Below, piece after piece: positions 55,818-63,766 of a stretch of 64,000 nt of DNA. The DNA lies in NCBI RefSeq assembly GCF_019334345.1, contig NZ_JAHWQX010000002.1, positions 930,001-994,000 on the forward strand, written 5' to 3'. This DNA is from Neohoeflea coraliihabitans (lineage in GTDB: Bacteria > Pseudomonadota > Alphaproteobacteria > Rhizobiales > Rhizobiaceae). A program made the translations under genes and the position numbers. The notes beneath the pieces are model-generated. The model was not told the DNA's origin and did no database searches. It was given only the letters and a program-made list of their open reading frames with translations. The number at the start of each line of letters is the position of its first letter. Position 1 is the first letter of the stretch.

Positions 55818-55952
55818 CTTCGACCGCACGTCGACTTGGTCATAGTTAAGTTGACCAAGTGGACCACTGTGCATCCAGGTGATTGATGGGGAGCGGGCTT
55901 ACGGTTGTGTGAGCTCGCGCACTGGCCGCCTTGCCAGCGGAAATCACCAAAC

Positions 55953-56132
55953 ATGGACAAGATCGCTCTCACTCTGCCGGAAGCCATCGCAGTCTCCGGC
56001 CTCGGCCGCTCCACCCTCTACAAGCTTTTCAATGAAGGCAAGCTGACACCGCGCAAGTGCGGCAAGCGCACGCTCATCCTCGTCGAGGAGCTTGAGGCCT
56101 ACCTGCGGGATCTGCCTCGCGGCTGCCTTTAG
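55953..56132 (+). CDS. AlpA/excisionase-like DNA-binding protein
   Basis: A 59-residue protein consisting of one MerR-like winged helix: LTLPEAIAVSGLGRSTLYKL then FNEGKLTPRKCGKRTLILVE and a terminal ELEAYLRDLP. This is the HTH_17 / AlpA pattern of excisionases that direct integrase in P4-like elements. ATG 55953 is the likely start. It leads a set of three closely packed small genes. Confidence 0.85.
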   Translation: MDKIALTLPEAIAVSGLGRSTLYKLFNEGKLTPRKCGKRTLILVEELEAYLRDLPRGCL

Positions 56133-56145
56133 AGAGGGCGCGGTG

Positions 56146-56529
56146 ATGAACCCCTTTCACCGCTCCCCGGATCACTCGCCGGAAGAAGCCGCTGCTTCTC
56201 CATTCAACCCTGGCTTTGCGCAGGGCTGCGCAAAGCCGAGCGCGAAGGACCCACCTTCTTCCAGCCGCAGGGAAGAAGCTGACGGCTACTACAAGATTGT
56301 CGCAGTGCTCAACGAGCGCTGGCGCGTCATTGAATGCGGTGGCGACCTGCAATGGATCCTCCAACGTCGTGTGGGAAGGAGGAATGGACGAGCGCGTTGG
56401 CGCTCTGACAAGTACCTCCGCACCAAAAAAGCGCTGATCCGTTTCGTCCACGTCCAGGCGGGCGAAATTGACCCCGTCGCACAGGAGGTCCTCGAAAATC
56501 TGCCTGATTGGTTTGGAGGGGAGCCATGA
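56146..56529 (+). CDS. Hypothetical element protein, 127 aa
   Basis: A disordered Pro/Ser-rich N-terminus (about 1-45) precedes a compact domain: YYKIVAVLNERWRVIECGGD, LQWILQRRVGRRNGRARWRS, KKALIRFVHVQAGEIDPVAQ. Proteins with this Trp/Arg pattern are common in alphaproteobacterial integrative elements and plasmids; no function is known to me. GAGGGCG precedes ATG 56146. The stop overlaps the next start (ATGA). Confidence 0.72.
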   Translation: MNPFHRSPDHSPEEAAASPFNPGFAQGCAKPSAKDPPSSSRREEADGYYKIVAVLNERWRVIECGGDLQWILQRRVGRRNGRARWRSDKYLRTKKALIRFVHVQAGEIDPVAQEVLENLPDWFGGEP

Positions 56530-56681
56530 GTGGGCTCCCTCCTACACGCTCGGGTCTTGGCCTGAGCATGGCACGCATCCTCGACCGTGACCTCGCGGAC
56601 CGGATCGGGGGCCCCAAGGTCCGCCTGGATTTCGATTTTTCATGCCGGCTCCTGTCACCGAGCTTGGCAGCGGAGGCCTGA
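56526..56681 (+). CDS. Hypothetical element protein, 51 aa
   Basis: A short frame whose ATG overlaps the preceding stop by four bases. It begins MSGLPPTRSGLGLSMARILD and continues DRDLADRIGGPKVRLDFDFS. Coupled start, and GGAGG near its 3' end serves the next gene. No family recognised. Confidence 0.5.
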   Translation: MSGLPPTRSGLGLSMARILDRDLADRIGGPKVRLDFDFSCRLLSPSLAAEA

Positions 56682-56683
56682 TC

Positions 56684-57166
56684 GTGGGTAGGGACAAGCA
56701 CGAGCGACTGCGCCGGGGCGAGGTCGGCTCCAGCAAGGCGGGGCGCTATGCCACGCCACCGCGCGGTGAGTCATGGATCTGGCTGACTTTCTCTTTCCTC
56801 GATAGCGTGGCGTTCGGTGCGCTCTCGCGCAGCGCCATAATGGCACTTATGCGACTTCTCTTGGAGCACATGGCGCATGCTGGGACGATGAACGGTCGCC
56901 TGGTCGTGACCCACAGACAGTTTGCCGATTATGGAATTCGACAGGCCTCTGTTGCCGGCGCCATCCGGGAGCTGGAGTACTTCGGCTTCATCGACGTGGA
57001 ACGCGGCCGGGCTTATCGGGGACAACGCGAGCCCAGCATTTTCCGCCTTACGTGCTATGCCGACCACATGGGGGCTCCCGCAACCAACCGCTGGAAGGCC
57101 GTCACAAGCAAGCATGTCGAAAATTGGAAGAAGAAGCGCAAGGATCGCCGCTGCTGCGGGACTTAA
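56684..57166 (+). CDS. Element protein with winged-helix domain, 160 aa
   Basis: Unknown role. The middle part (about 50-120) reads as a winged helix: SAIMALMRLLLEHMAHAGTM, NGRLVVTHRQFADYGIRQAS, VAGAIRELEYFGFIDVERGR. This resembles replication-initiator or plasmid-control winged helices. The C-terminus is strongly basic (HVENWKKKRKDRRC). GTG 56684 with GGAGG eight bases upstream is the preferred start; ATG 56642 is also open. Last gene of the element's small-gene set. Confidence 0.68.
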   Translation: MGRDKHERLRRGEVGSSKAGRYATPPRGESWIWLTFSFLDSVAFGALSRSAIMALMRLLLEHMAHAGTMNGRLVVTHRQFADYGIRQASVAGAIRELEYFGFIDVERGRAYRGQREPSIFRLTCYADHMGAPATNRWKAVTSKHVENWKKKRKDRRCCGT

Positions 57167-57252
57167 ATGCTCTGACCCTTGCGACGGGACGTCGCCGTTG
57201 CGGTGCCGATTCGTTGGTAGTGGACGCCACCCCTGGTGGAGATATTATAAGT

Positions 57253-57326
57253 AGACGCGTTTTCGCGTCTCGTTATGGACCAACATTTCGGATGGCACGA
57301 GGGCTCACGAGACGCTTTTTTGCGTC
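57253..57326. repeat. Two similar hairpins 58 bases apart
   Basis: AGACGCG-TTTT-CGCGTCT (57253-57270) and GACGC-TTTTTT-GCGTC (57311-57326). The 20-base units AGACGCGTTTTCGCGTCTCG and AGACGCTTTTTTGCGTCCCG differ at three positions. The T runs are in the loops, not after the stems, so they are not ordinary terminators. They lie 87 bases after the last small element gene. Confidence 0.6.
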
Positions 57327-57437
57327 CCGCCGAATGCAAATGCGAGCCTAGATTGCCACGTTACTTCCATCACCGCGCATGCGCCAACGATGCAGATGGC
57401 GCCTCTTGGCCCGATGAATGCTGACATATGATGACTT

Positions 57438-57693
57438 AGCGACACAGGGAGTACGGACCTCGTCCGAGTTGCACGCCATCCACACACCTCCTAACCTGTG
57501 ATCTGACTTGCTCTGCTTCGCGCTCCCCCGCGGGACTATCAGGGGTCTGGGGTGAAGGGTTTTGAATGGATGCGTGCCAGGAGACAATTCCAACCGAAAG
57601 CCGCAATTGTAGATGGTGGCTGAAGTGATCTCCTCGATTACCTCTGTTTCGCCCACAGGAGGCACAGGAAAGCAAATTGCGCCTACCTGCACC
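57438..57693 (+). repeat. 256-bp direct repeat, copy 1
   Basis: Matches 63314-63569 over 256 bases without gaps and with about 13 mismatches counted by eye (roughly 95% identity). It begins AGCGACACAGGGAGTAC and ends GCAAATTGCGCC. It carries no recognisable gene: minus-strand frames are open across it, but the differences between copies show no bias for silent changes. A shorter, more diverged echo (CTGCTCTACTTCGCTCTCCC) lies at about 57.77 kb. Confidence 0.93.
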
Positions 57694-58226
57694 CAATAAA
57701 CCTTGGAGGCATTTACCGCGCAATCTCGTGCTGCTGTGCGCGAACCAGGCCTCAAGCTGAAGTCAGACTGCTCTACTTCGCTCTCCCCCGACCGACAACT
57801 GCCAGAGCCCGGCTCAGCCAGGGTAAGCACCGAAACTTGTGCGCGGGGCCGCCCATCCAGTCCTCGATCATCGAGGCCGGCGCGCCGCTTCTGGCGGATG
57901 AACCAGCGTCGTCCGGCAGGGATCGAGGGAACTACGGCGGCGGCCTCCCGTTGAAGGTTTTATACACCGGAATGATCATCAGTTCTCGATCGCCGCAGCG
58001 GGCAACACAGAAGAATGGCTGGCCAACTTCCTCTTAGGCCCGGTTGGGGCGACCGTCCGTTCGCAACACGACCGCTATGGATCGCTGAAACCTGGCGATT
58101 TCAGGCTATCCACCAGCCGGACGGAGGAGGGGTAGGCCGGGACACCGGGACGGTACCAATACTCTCCACCCCGAGTCCTATTTTCATTGTCGCAACCCCG
58201 TCATCGCTCCCGCGCGGCCTCGCGCA
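57694..58226. other. Degenerate non-coding stretch
   Basis: No gene with family features in six frames. It includes a diverged partial echo of the 256-bp repeat near 57.75-57.80 kb. It ends just after the first CDF gene. Probably remnants of mobile DNA, but I cannot name the source. The gap 57167-57437 before the repeat is likewise without genes. Confidence 0.5.
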
Positions 58227-59204
58227 TCAGTCCGCATCCCGCTCTCCTCCATGTCCATAGAGGCTGGCATTCTGGTGGGCCCGATCCTGTCGCTCGAGCT
58301 CAAGCGTCGAGTGCGTGATGCCGAATTCGCTCTCGAGCACCCGCTTTATCGCGTGCTTGATGTCCTCGAGGCGATCCCATGAATTCACCTCGATCACCAC
58401 ATGTGTGTCGAGCGCCGCAGCATGCTCTTCCATCTGCCAGAAATGGACGTGGTGGATGTCAGCCAGCCCGTCGATGCCACGCAACGCAGCCACAACCGCA
58501 TCGTTGTCGATGTCCGGCGGGCTGCCGAGCATCAGGGTCCGGATCGGCCCACCGATCTCGGTGAAAGCCAGGTAGAGGATATAGAGCGCGATAGCGATGG
58601 TGATCGCCGGATCGACCCATCGCATGTCGTAAAGGATGATCAGCGCGCCACCCACGATCACGGCGACCGATGCCAAGGCGTCCGACAGGTTGTGCAGGAA
58701 CAGCGCGCGAATGTTCACACTGTGCTTCTGCATTGAATAGGTGAGCAGTGCGGTCAACGTGTCCACGACAAGCGCCACGCCGCCAAGGATCACGACCGTC
58801 CAGCCGGCGACCTCGGGCGGATCGATCATCCGCATACCACCTTCGTAAATCAGGTAGAAGCCAACGAGGATCAACGTGGTGTAGTTGATCAGGGCCGCGA
58901 CAATCTCGATCCGACCGTACCCGAAGGTCATGCGCTTGTCCGCCGGCCGCCGTGCGATCTTGCGCGCGGCGAAGGCGATGACCAGCGAGGCCATGTCGGA
59001 GAAGTTGTGAAGCGCGTCCGCGATCAGGGCGAGGCTTCCGGACAGCATGCCACCGATGATTTGGGCGACGGTCAGAAGCGCGTTGGCCCATATCGCAATA
59101 GAGACCCGCCGGTCACCGGACTTGGGGTCAATATGGGCGTGGCCGTGGTCGTAGTCGTGGTCGTGGTCGTGGTCGTGGTCGTGAGACATCGTGTTCTCTC
59201 TCAT
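58227..59204 (-). CDS. Cation diffusion facilitator, ZitB/CzcD type
   Basis: Exports Zn, Cd or Co from the cytoplasm against protons. The 325 residues begin with a (DH)n histidine-rich metal arm (SHDHDHDHDHDYDHGHAH; the coding DNA is a GTGGTC-like repeat). Six helices follow, with the transport-site residues in LIADALHNFSDM (helix II) and FLHNLSDALAS (helix V). The cytoplasmic C-terminal domain carries IDGLADIHHVHFWQM and ESEFGITHSTLELE. The ATG overlaps the stop of the second CDF gene (ATGA), so the two are coupled. Confidence 0.93.
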   Translation of the reverse strand: MRENTMSHDHDHDHDHDYDHGHAHIDPKSGDRRVSIAIWANALLTVAQIIGGMLSGSLALIADALHNFSDMASLVIAFAARKIARRPADKRMTFGYGRIEIVAALINYTTLILVGFYLIYEGGMRMIDPPEVAGWTVVILGGVALVVDTLTALLTYSMQKHSVNIRALFLHNLSDALASVAVIVGGALIILYDMRWVDPAITIAIALYILYLAFTEIGGPIRTLMLGSPPDIDNDAVVAALRGIDGLADIHHVHFWQMEEHAAALDTHVVIEVNSWDRLEDIKHAIKRVLESEFGITHSTLELERQDRAHQNASLYGHGGERDAD

Positions 59205-59821
59205 TTTCTGGCGTCACCTTGGTGAACGGCCTTGTGGTGCTCACCATGCGCGTCGCGCAGGATTCCGATCCCGCCCCAGGCGGCGACGCCGGCAACCGCG
59301 ATGCCGACCACGAGGTCGGGCCAGTTGCTGCCCAGCCACCAGACAAGACCGCCTGCTACGAGAATCCCGCCGTTTGAAGTGAAGTCGTTGCGACTGAAGG
59401 TGTTGGCCGCCCTGACGTTCACGTCCGGGTCCTCGAGCCGGCTAAGAAGCCAGATGCAGATGCCGTTCACGACCGCTGCAATGAGGGCCATGGAAATCAT
59501 GAGCGGGCCGAGCGGCTCGGAGCCGGTGTAGTAGCGGCGAACAGCATCGATCAGGATGCCAGCCGCGAAGATCAGCAGCAGCCCTCCCGACACGTTGGCG
59601 GCCCCGCGTTTCCATTTGTCCGAACGAGACAGGGCGAAAAGGCTGATGGCGTACACGAAACTGTCGGAGGTGTTGTCCAGTCCGTTGGCGATCAGCGCAC
59701 TGGAGTCGCCCAATGCGCCTGTCGCAAAAAAGCCGATGGCGATGGCCGCATTCAGCAGCAGAACCGTCCAGAGCGTACGGCGCTGACGTTCATCCGGATC
59801 CTCTGGCAGTACTTTGGTCAT
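59201..59821 (-). CDS. Short CDF-family cation transporter
   Basis: A 206-residue CDF protein with six helices and no cytoplasmic C-terminal domain. Helix II reads SALIANGLDNTSDSFVYAIS and helix V FSRNDFTSNGGILVAGGLVW, with aspartates/asparagine where ZitB-type proteins have His/Asp. This DxxxD-like change suggests a different metal preference. ATG 59821 has GGAGGGG upstream. It is first in a two-gene unit under a MerR-type promoter at 59946-59976. Confidence 0.85.
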   Translation of the reverse strand: MTKVLPEDPDERQRRTLWTVLLLNAAIAIGFFATGALGDSSALIANGLDNTSDSFVYAISLFALSRSDKWKRGAANVSGGLLLIFAAGILIDAVRRYYTGSEPLGPLMISMALIAAVVNGICIWLLSRLEDPDVNVRAANTFSRNDFTSNGGILVAGGLVWWLGSNWPDLVVGIAVAGVAAWGGIGILRDAHGEHHKAVHQGDARK

Positions 59822-59945
59822 TAGTTCGCTTCCCCTCCTTGCTGACCTTCCAACGCACGCTTCACCTTGCCCTGCATGCGCAAGCCACTCGATCCTCCCC
59901 AAAAAAAGCAGCAGCCTGCTGCCCCAAGAAACAGCCGAGAGGCAG

Positions 59946-59976
59946 TTCTAGTTCCTCTAGTCGCTAGAGGTTCAAG
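59946..59976 (-). promoter_or_regulatory. MerR-type promoter/operator for the two CDF genes
   Basis: On the minus strand: -35 TTGAAC (59971-59976), a 19-base spacer and -10 TAGAAC (59946-59951). The spacer region holds the perfect dyad CCTCTAG-TCG-CTAGAGG (59955-59971). An overlong 19-base spacer with a central dyad is the established hallmark of MerR-activated promoters. Confidence 0.85.
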
Positions 59977-59996
59977 GGCTGCGTGCGGATTCATGT

Positions 59997-60323
59997 CTAG
60001 ACGCCGCGCGGGGCGAACAGGATCAGGGCCGTGCCCGCAGGGCAAACGACGCCGCCTGTGAGGTCCCAGTGGTCGGGTCGCTCGCCTTCGGCCAGCCACA
60101 TCCAGAGCGCGGACGCCACGATGTAGACGCCTCCGTAGGCTGCGTAGGCGCGCCCGGCGAAAGCCAAGTCGATCTGCGCCAGGAGCCAGCCGAAGGCGAT
60201 CAGGCTCGCAATGCCCGGAACCAGCCAAGCTACCGAGGCGCCACCAAGCCCAGATCGCGAAACAGCCCGCAATTTCGGCCAGAGCCGCGGCGGCATAGAT
60301 CGCCAGGTCGGCAGCGCCGTCAT
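59997..60323 (-). pseudogene. YnfA-family membrane protein with two compensating frameshifts
   Basis: Residues 29-108 match YnfA (UPF0060): [39 protein letters not shown] and a last helix ending ILFAPRGV. The expected first helix is encoded in another frame: [16 protein letters not shown] is read between about 60303 and 60240. The actual frame gives [19 protein letters not shown] instead. One missing base near 60303 (GG for GGG) and a second shift near 60235 would explain it. Either a damaged gene or sequencing errors. The ATG overlaps the merR stop (ATGA). Confidence 0.75.
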
Positions 60324-60754
60324 TCGGCGGCCTCGGACGTCCTGTGGTCCTGCGCGCAATGTGAATGATCGCTCAGCACCTCGATCACGCGGCAGTCGGC
60401 CACGGTACCCTGTGCGCATTGCGTGATCATGCGCTTGAGCTCAGCTTCCAGCGCCGTCAGCCGCACGATGCGCGCCTTCACCGCAGCGAGCTGCTTTTTC
60501 GCAATGACGTCGGCGGCTGCGCAGGATTGGCCGGGGTTGTCGGTGAGGCTCAGAAGGTCGCGGATAGCCTCCAGCGGAAAACCGAGCTCCCGCGCATGGC
60601 GGATGAAGGCTAGCCGATCCAGGGCCGACTGCCCATAGAGCCGCTGGTTCCCGGCACTGCGATCTGGCTCCGGCAGGAGCCCGATCTGCTCGTAGTAGCG
60701 GATCGTTGGAACCTTCACGCCGGCCGCTTCGCCCAATTTTCCGATGGTGAGCAT
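60320..60754 (-). CDS. MerR family metal-responsive regulator (CadR/ZntR/PbrR type)
   Basis: A 144-residue regulator with an N-terminal winged helix ([20 protein letters not shown]) and a dimerisation helix. Metal-site cysteines lie at 78 (NPGQSC), 113 and 121 ([10 protein letters not shown]), the CadR/PbrR/ZntR arrangement for Cd, Pb or Zn. The His/Cys C-terminus (DHSHCAQDH) resembles CadR tails. AGAGGA precedes ATG 60754. It diverges from the P1B-ATPase gene, with its operator in between, and probably also controls the CDF promoter. Confidence 0.93.
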   Translation of the reverse strand: MLTIGKLGEAAGVKVPTIRYYEQIGLLPEPDRSAGNQRLYGQSALDRLAFIRHARELGFPLEAIRDLLSLTDNPGQSCAAADVIAKKQLAAVKARIVRLTALEAELKRMITQCAQGTVADCRVIEVLSDHSHCAQDHRTSEAAE

Positions 60755-60765
60755 CAAATTTCCTC

Positions 60766-60796
60766 TTGAAGCTATAGCTACTAGAGACCTTAGGTT
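60766..60796 (+). promoter_or_regulatory. MerR-type promoter/operator for the P1B-ATPase gene
   Basis: -35 TTGAAG (60766-60771), a 19-base spacer and -10 TAGGTT (60791-60796). The spacer contains CTATAG-CTA-CTAGAG, one half identical to the dyad at 59955-59971. It lies between the divergent merR and ATPase genes. Confidence 0.83.
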
Positions 60797-60846
60797 TCCG
60801 ACTCAGCAAATACAATGTTGCCCGCTGGGCGGGGTGGAAGGGTGTG

Positions 60847-63078
60847 ATGACGGCGAACGACAGTGCAACCTACGAATGGACGGTTACCGGGATGGACTGT
60901 GCGTCATGCGCCGGCAAGGTCCGGGGTGCGGTCGAACGCCTGCCCGGCGTGAGCGACGTCGATGTGGCGCTGATGACCGAGCGGCTTCGGCTGACACTCG
61001 ATGAAGCGCAGACCGCTCGCGACCAGATCGAGGCGATCGTCAAGCGGCTCGGCTACGGGATCGCGGCGAAAGGATCGAGCCCCGATCGGAAACGCTTCGT
61101 GCTGCCGGCGGGCGCCCGCTCGTTCTCCCCCGACGGCGCGCAGGATGCAGCAGGGTTTGAGCCCGACACTGGATCGACAGAGCCCGAGAGCCAGCCCGCG
61201 CCCGGTTCGCGTTGGTATCGGACCGTGAAGGGCAGACTGGTCATCGGCACCGGTCTCCTCCTCGCGGCGGCATGGGCCGTGAAACTGTTCGCTTCCCAGG
61301 ACGTGGCGACTTGGGCGTTCGTCCTCGCCACGCTCGTCGGCGTCGCCCCTATCGCACGCCGCGCCGTCGCGTCCGCCAGAGCGGGGATGCCGTTCACGAT
61401 CGAGATGCTGATGACAATCGCCGCCAGCGGCGCGCTCGTCATCGACGCCGCCGAGGAAGCGGCGCTCGTCGTCTTCCTCTTCGCCGTCGGGGAGGTTCTC
61501 GAAGGTGTTGCGGCGAACAAGGCTCGCGACGGGATCCGGGCGCTCGCTCGTCTGGTACCGAAGACCGCGATCCTGGAGATCGGCGGCCGGACTCGGGTGA
61601 TACCAGCCGACCAGCTGCAGGTGGACCAGATCGTTCTGGTGCGCCCGGGCGACCGGGTCCCGGCAGATGGCGAAGTTATCGAGGGCACCTCGGGCGTCGA
61701 TGAGAGCGCCGTCACGGGCGAGAGTGTGCCGAAGCTGAAGGAACCCGGTGCCTCCGTCTTTGCCGGCTCCATCAATTCCGAGGCGGCGCTGCGTGTTCGG
61801 GTCACCAAGTCGGCCGAGGACAACACCATTGCCCGTATCATCCGGCTGGTTGAGGAAGCGGAAAGCGCCCGAGCCCCGACCGAGCGCTTCATCGACCGTT
61901 TCAGCCGTATCTACATGCCGGCCGTCGTCGGAGTTGCGGTGCTGGTGGCCATCGTCCCGCCCCTCGCGTTCGGGCAAGGCTGGGATACGTGGATCTACCG
62001 GGCGCTCGCGCTTCTCCTGATCGGATGCCCCTGCGCGCTGGTGATCTCGGTACCGGCTTCCATCGCCTCTGCGCTCTCTTCAGGCGCGCGTCGCGGGCTG
62101 CTGATGAAAGGAGGCGCCGTGATCGAGGCCGCGGCGGCCACCACGCATGTCGCATTCGACAAGACCGGAACCCTGACCCACGGACGGCCGCGCGTCACGG
62201 ACGTGGTGCCGATCTCGGGATCGGAGACGGAGGTGCTGGCGCTGGCTGCCGCCGTCGAAGCGGGGTCGAGCCATCCTCTGGCGGAGGCGATCCTGTCCCG
62301 CGCGGAAGCTGCGGGAGCGCCGTTCCTGGCCGCGACCGCCGCCAAAGCGCTTCCGGGCAAAGGGGCCGAAGCAGTCGTTGAGGGTGAAACCGCCTGGGTG
62401 GGCTCTCCACGGTTCGCCGGGGAGCGCGGTGTGTTGGACGACCACGCGCTCGGGGCGGTGGTCGGCATGGAAGATGAAGGCAAGACAGTCGTCGCGGTCT
62501 TCCGCCGGAGCCAGTTGGTCGGACTCGTAGCGCTCCGGGACGAACCCCGGGAGGATGCCGCCCGCGCGGTGCAGCAACTCAAGGCGCTTGGCATCGCGTC
62601 TGTGATGCTGACCGGCGACAACCGGCGCACGGCAGCAGCCATTTCCGCTGGGCTGGGCATTGACCATCGCGCCGAATTGATGCCCGAAGGCAAGGTCGCG
62701 GCGATCCGCGAGATGACGGCCGCGGGCCATGTCATGATGGTGGGCGACGGCATCAATGATGCCCCAGCGCTCGCCACCGCCCACATCGGCGTGGCTATGG
62801 GCTCGGGAACGGATGTCGCGCTCGAAACCGCGGACGCTGCGATCCTGCGCAATCGGGTAACCGACGTAGCCGGCAAGATTCGGCTTGCTCGCGCAGCCAT
62901 GACGAACATCAGGCAGAACGTGGCAATCGCGCTCGGGCTCAAGGCGGTGTTTCTGGTGACCACCATCTTCGGGATCACCGGGCTCTGGATCGCCATCCTT
63001 GCCGATACTGGCGCGACAGTTCTTGTAACACTGAATGCCCTCCGGCTTCTCACCTTCAACCCCGAACGAACGGGTTGA
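60847..63078 (+). CDS. Zn/Cd/Pb-exporting P1B-type ATPase
   Basis: A 743-residue heavy-metal ATPase (ZntA/CadA class). One N-terminal metal-binding domain has GMDCASCAGKVR (about residue 14). Then come the actuator TGESVPK (about 297), the helix-6 metal site LIGCPCALVIS (about 395), the phosphorylation site FDKTGTLTHG (about 437), the SSHPLAEAIL dipeptide (about 475), GDGINDAPAL (about 635) and a final helix with an aspartate (ILADTGATVLVTLNALRLL). CPC plus that Asp indicates divalent Zn/Cd/Pb rather than copper. ATG 60847 follows GGAAGG. Driven by the MerR-type promoter upstream. Confidence 0.95.
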   Translation: MTANDSATYEWTVTGMDCASCAGKVRGAVERLPGVSDVDVALMTERLRLTLDEAQTARDQIEAIVKRLGYGIAAKGSSPDRKRFVLPAGARSFSPDGAQDAAGFEPDTGSTEPESQPAPGSRWYRTVKGRLVIGTGLLLAAAWAVKLFASQDVATWAFVLATLVGVAPIARRAVASARAGMPFTIEMLMTIAASGALVIDAAEEAALVVFLFAVGEVLEGVAANKARDGIRALARLVPKTAILEIGGRTRVIPADQLQVDQIVLVRPGDRVPADGEVIEGTSGVDESAVTGESVPKLKEPGASVFAGSINSEAALRVRVTKSAEDNTIARIIRLVEEAESARAPTERFIDRFSRIYMPAVVGVAVLVAIVPPLAFGQGWDTWIYRALALLLIGCPCALVISVPASIASALSSGARRGLLMKGGAVIEAAAATTHVAFDKTGTLTHGRPRVTDVVPISGSETEVLALAAAVEAGSSHPLAEAILSRAEAAGAPFLAATAAKALPGKGAEAVVEGETAWVGSPRFAGERGVLDDHALGAVVGMEDEGKTVVAVFRRSQLVGLVALRDEPREDAARAVQQLKALGIASVMLTGDNRRTAAAISAGLGIDHRAELMPEGKVAAIREMTAAGHVMMVGDGINDAPALATAHIGVAMGSGTDVALETADAAILRNRVTDVAGKIRLARAAMTNIRQNVAIALGLKAVFLVTTIFGITGLWIAILADTGATVLVTLNALRLLTFNPERTG

Positions 63079-63093
63079 GGCAGCAGCGTCGAT

Positions 63094-63315
63094 TCAGCCA
63101 ATTCGTTCAAGGACTGGAAAAACATCGAGGAGCCAATACGAGAAGGCACTCAGGCGGCCTGATATCATTGCGAGGCCCATCAGAACCATTACACCCCCAG
63201 CGACCTGATGCAGACGGCGTCCAACTCGGCCGATGACCCGCAGCTTTCCCGCGATGGTGTCCGTGAACGCGGCCACGACCAGAAACGGGATCCCGAGGCC
63301 GGCCGAGTAGACGAG
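63094..63315 (-). pseudogene. ccdA 3' fragment (cytochrome c biogenesis/DsbD-like)
   Basis: About 73 C-terminal residues of a CcdA-type thiol-disulfide transporter: LVYSAGLGIPFLVVAAFTDT, a linker, then the last helix VAGGVMVLMGLAMISGRLSA and a tail ending LDVFPVLERIG. Full-length CcdA is about 240 residues; the N-terminal helices and both cysteines are missing. Homology stops exactly at the edge of repeat copy 2, so the gene was cut there. Confidence 0.82.
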
Positions 63316-63569
63316 CGACACAGGGAGTACGAACCTCGTCCGAGCTGCACGCCATCCACACACCTCCTAATCTGCGATCTGACTTGCTCTGCTTCGACCT
63401 CCCCCGCGGGACTATCAGGGGTCTGGGGTGAAAGGTTTTGAATGGATGCGTGCCAGGAGACAATTCCAACCGAAAGCCGCAATTGTAGATGGTGGCTGAA
63501 GTAATCTCATCGATTACCTCTGTTTCACCCACAGGAGACACAGGAAAGCAAATTGCGCCTAATTGCACC
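63314..63569 (+). repeat. 256-bp direct repeat, copy 2
   Basis: Ungapped match to 57438-57693, same orientation, 5,876 bases apart. Just beyond its right end is a small hairpin (CTCCAAG with CTTGGAG, about 63569-63590); copy 1 keeps a CTTGGAGGCA there too. It separates the ccdA fragment from the truncated cusF-like gene. Confidence 0.93.
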
Positions 63570-63587
63570 TCCAAGGCCCAAGGCTTG

Positions 63588-63766
63588 GAGGCAAAGCCAG
63601 AAAGGTTACGATTATTCATGGTCCTTTGGTCGCCCTTGACATCCCTGCGATGACGATGGTGTTCCGGGCCGACAAGGACCTGATCGCCAAAATGTCTGAA
63701 GGTCAGGACATCGAGTTCGTCGCTGACCGGGTCAATGGAAAGCTTACCGTGACCGCTCTCAAGTAA
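63588..63766 (+). pseudogene. 5'-truncated CusF-like copper-binding protein
   Basis: The last 55 or so residues of a CusF/CusB-C-terminal-type periplasmic Cu(I)/Ag(I)-binding domain: KVTIIHGPLVALDIPAMTMV, FRADKDLIAKMSEGQDIEFV and ADRVNGKLTVTALK. The HGP, PAMTM methionines and the aromatic-to-Phe position of the family are visible. The signal peptide and first strand are missing; homology begins just after the repeat. An ATG at 63563 gives an open frame but reads repeat sequence. Confidence 0.82.

Noticed and set aside
57348-57830. 160-aa minus-strand frame across repeat copy 1, and the 270-aa frame (63107-63919) across copy 2
   Set aside because: Differences between the copies are mostly amino-acid-changing in this frame, and no start or family is visible; treated as non-coding repeat.
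59133-59190. Short tandem GTGGTC-like repeat suggesting a microsatellite or CRISPR-like array
   Set aside because: It is the codon repeat for the His-Asp metal-binding arm of the CDF protein.
59822-59995. Minus-strand frame starting ATG 59995 ahead of the short CDF gene
   Set aside because: It would lie over the MerR-type promoter; no family and low-complexity sequence.
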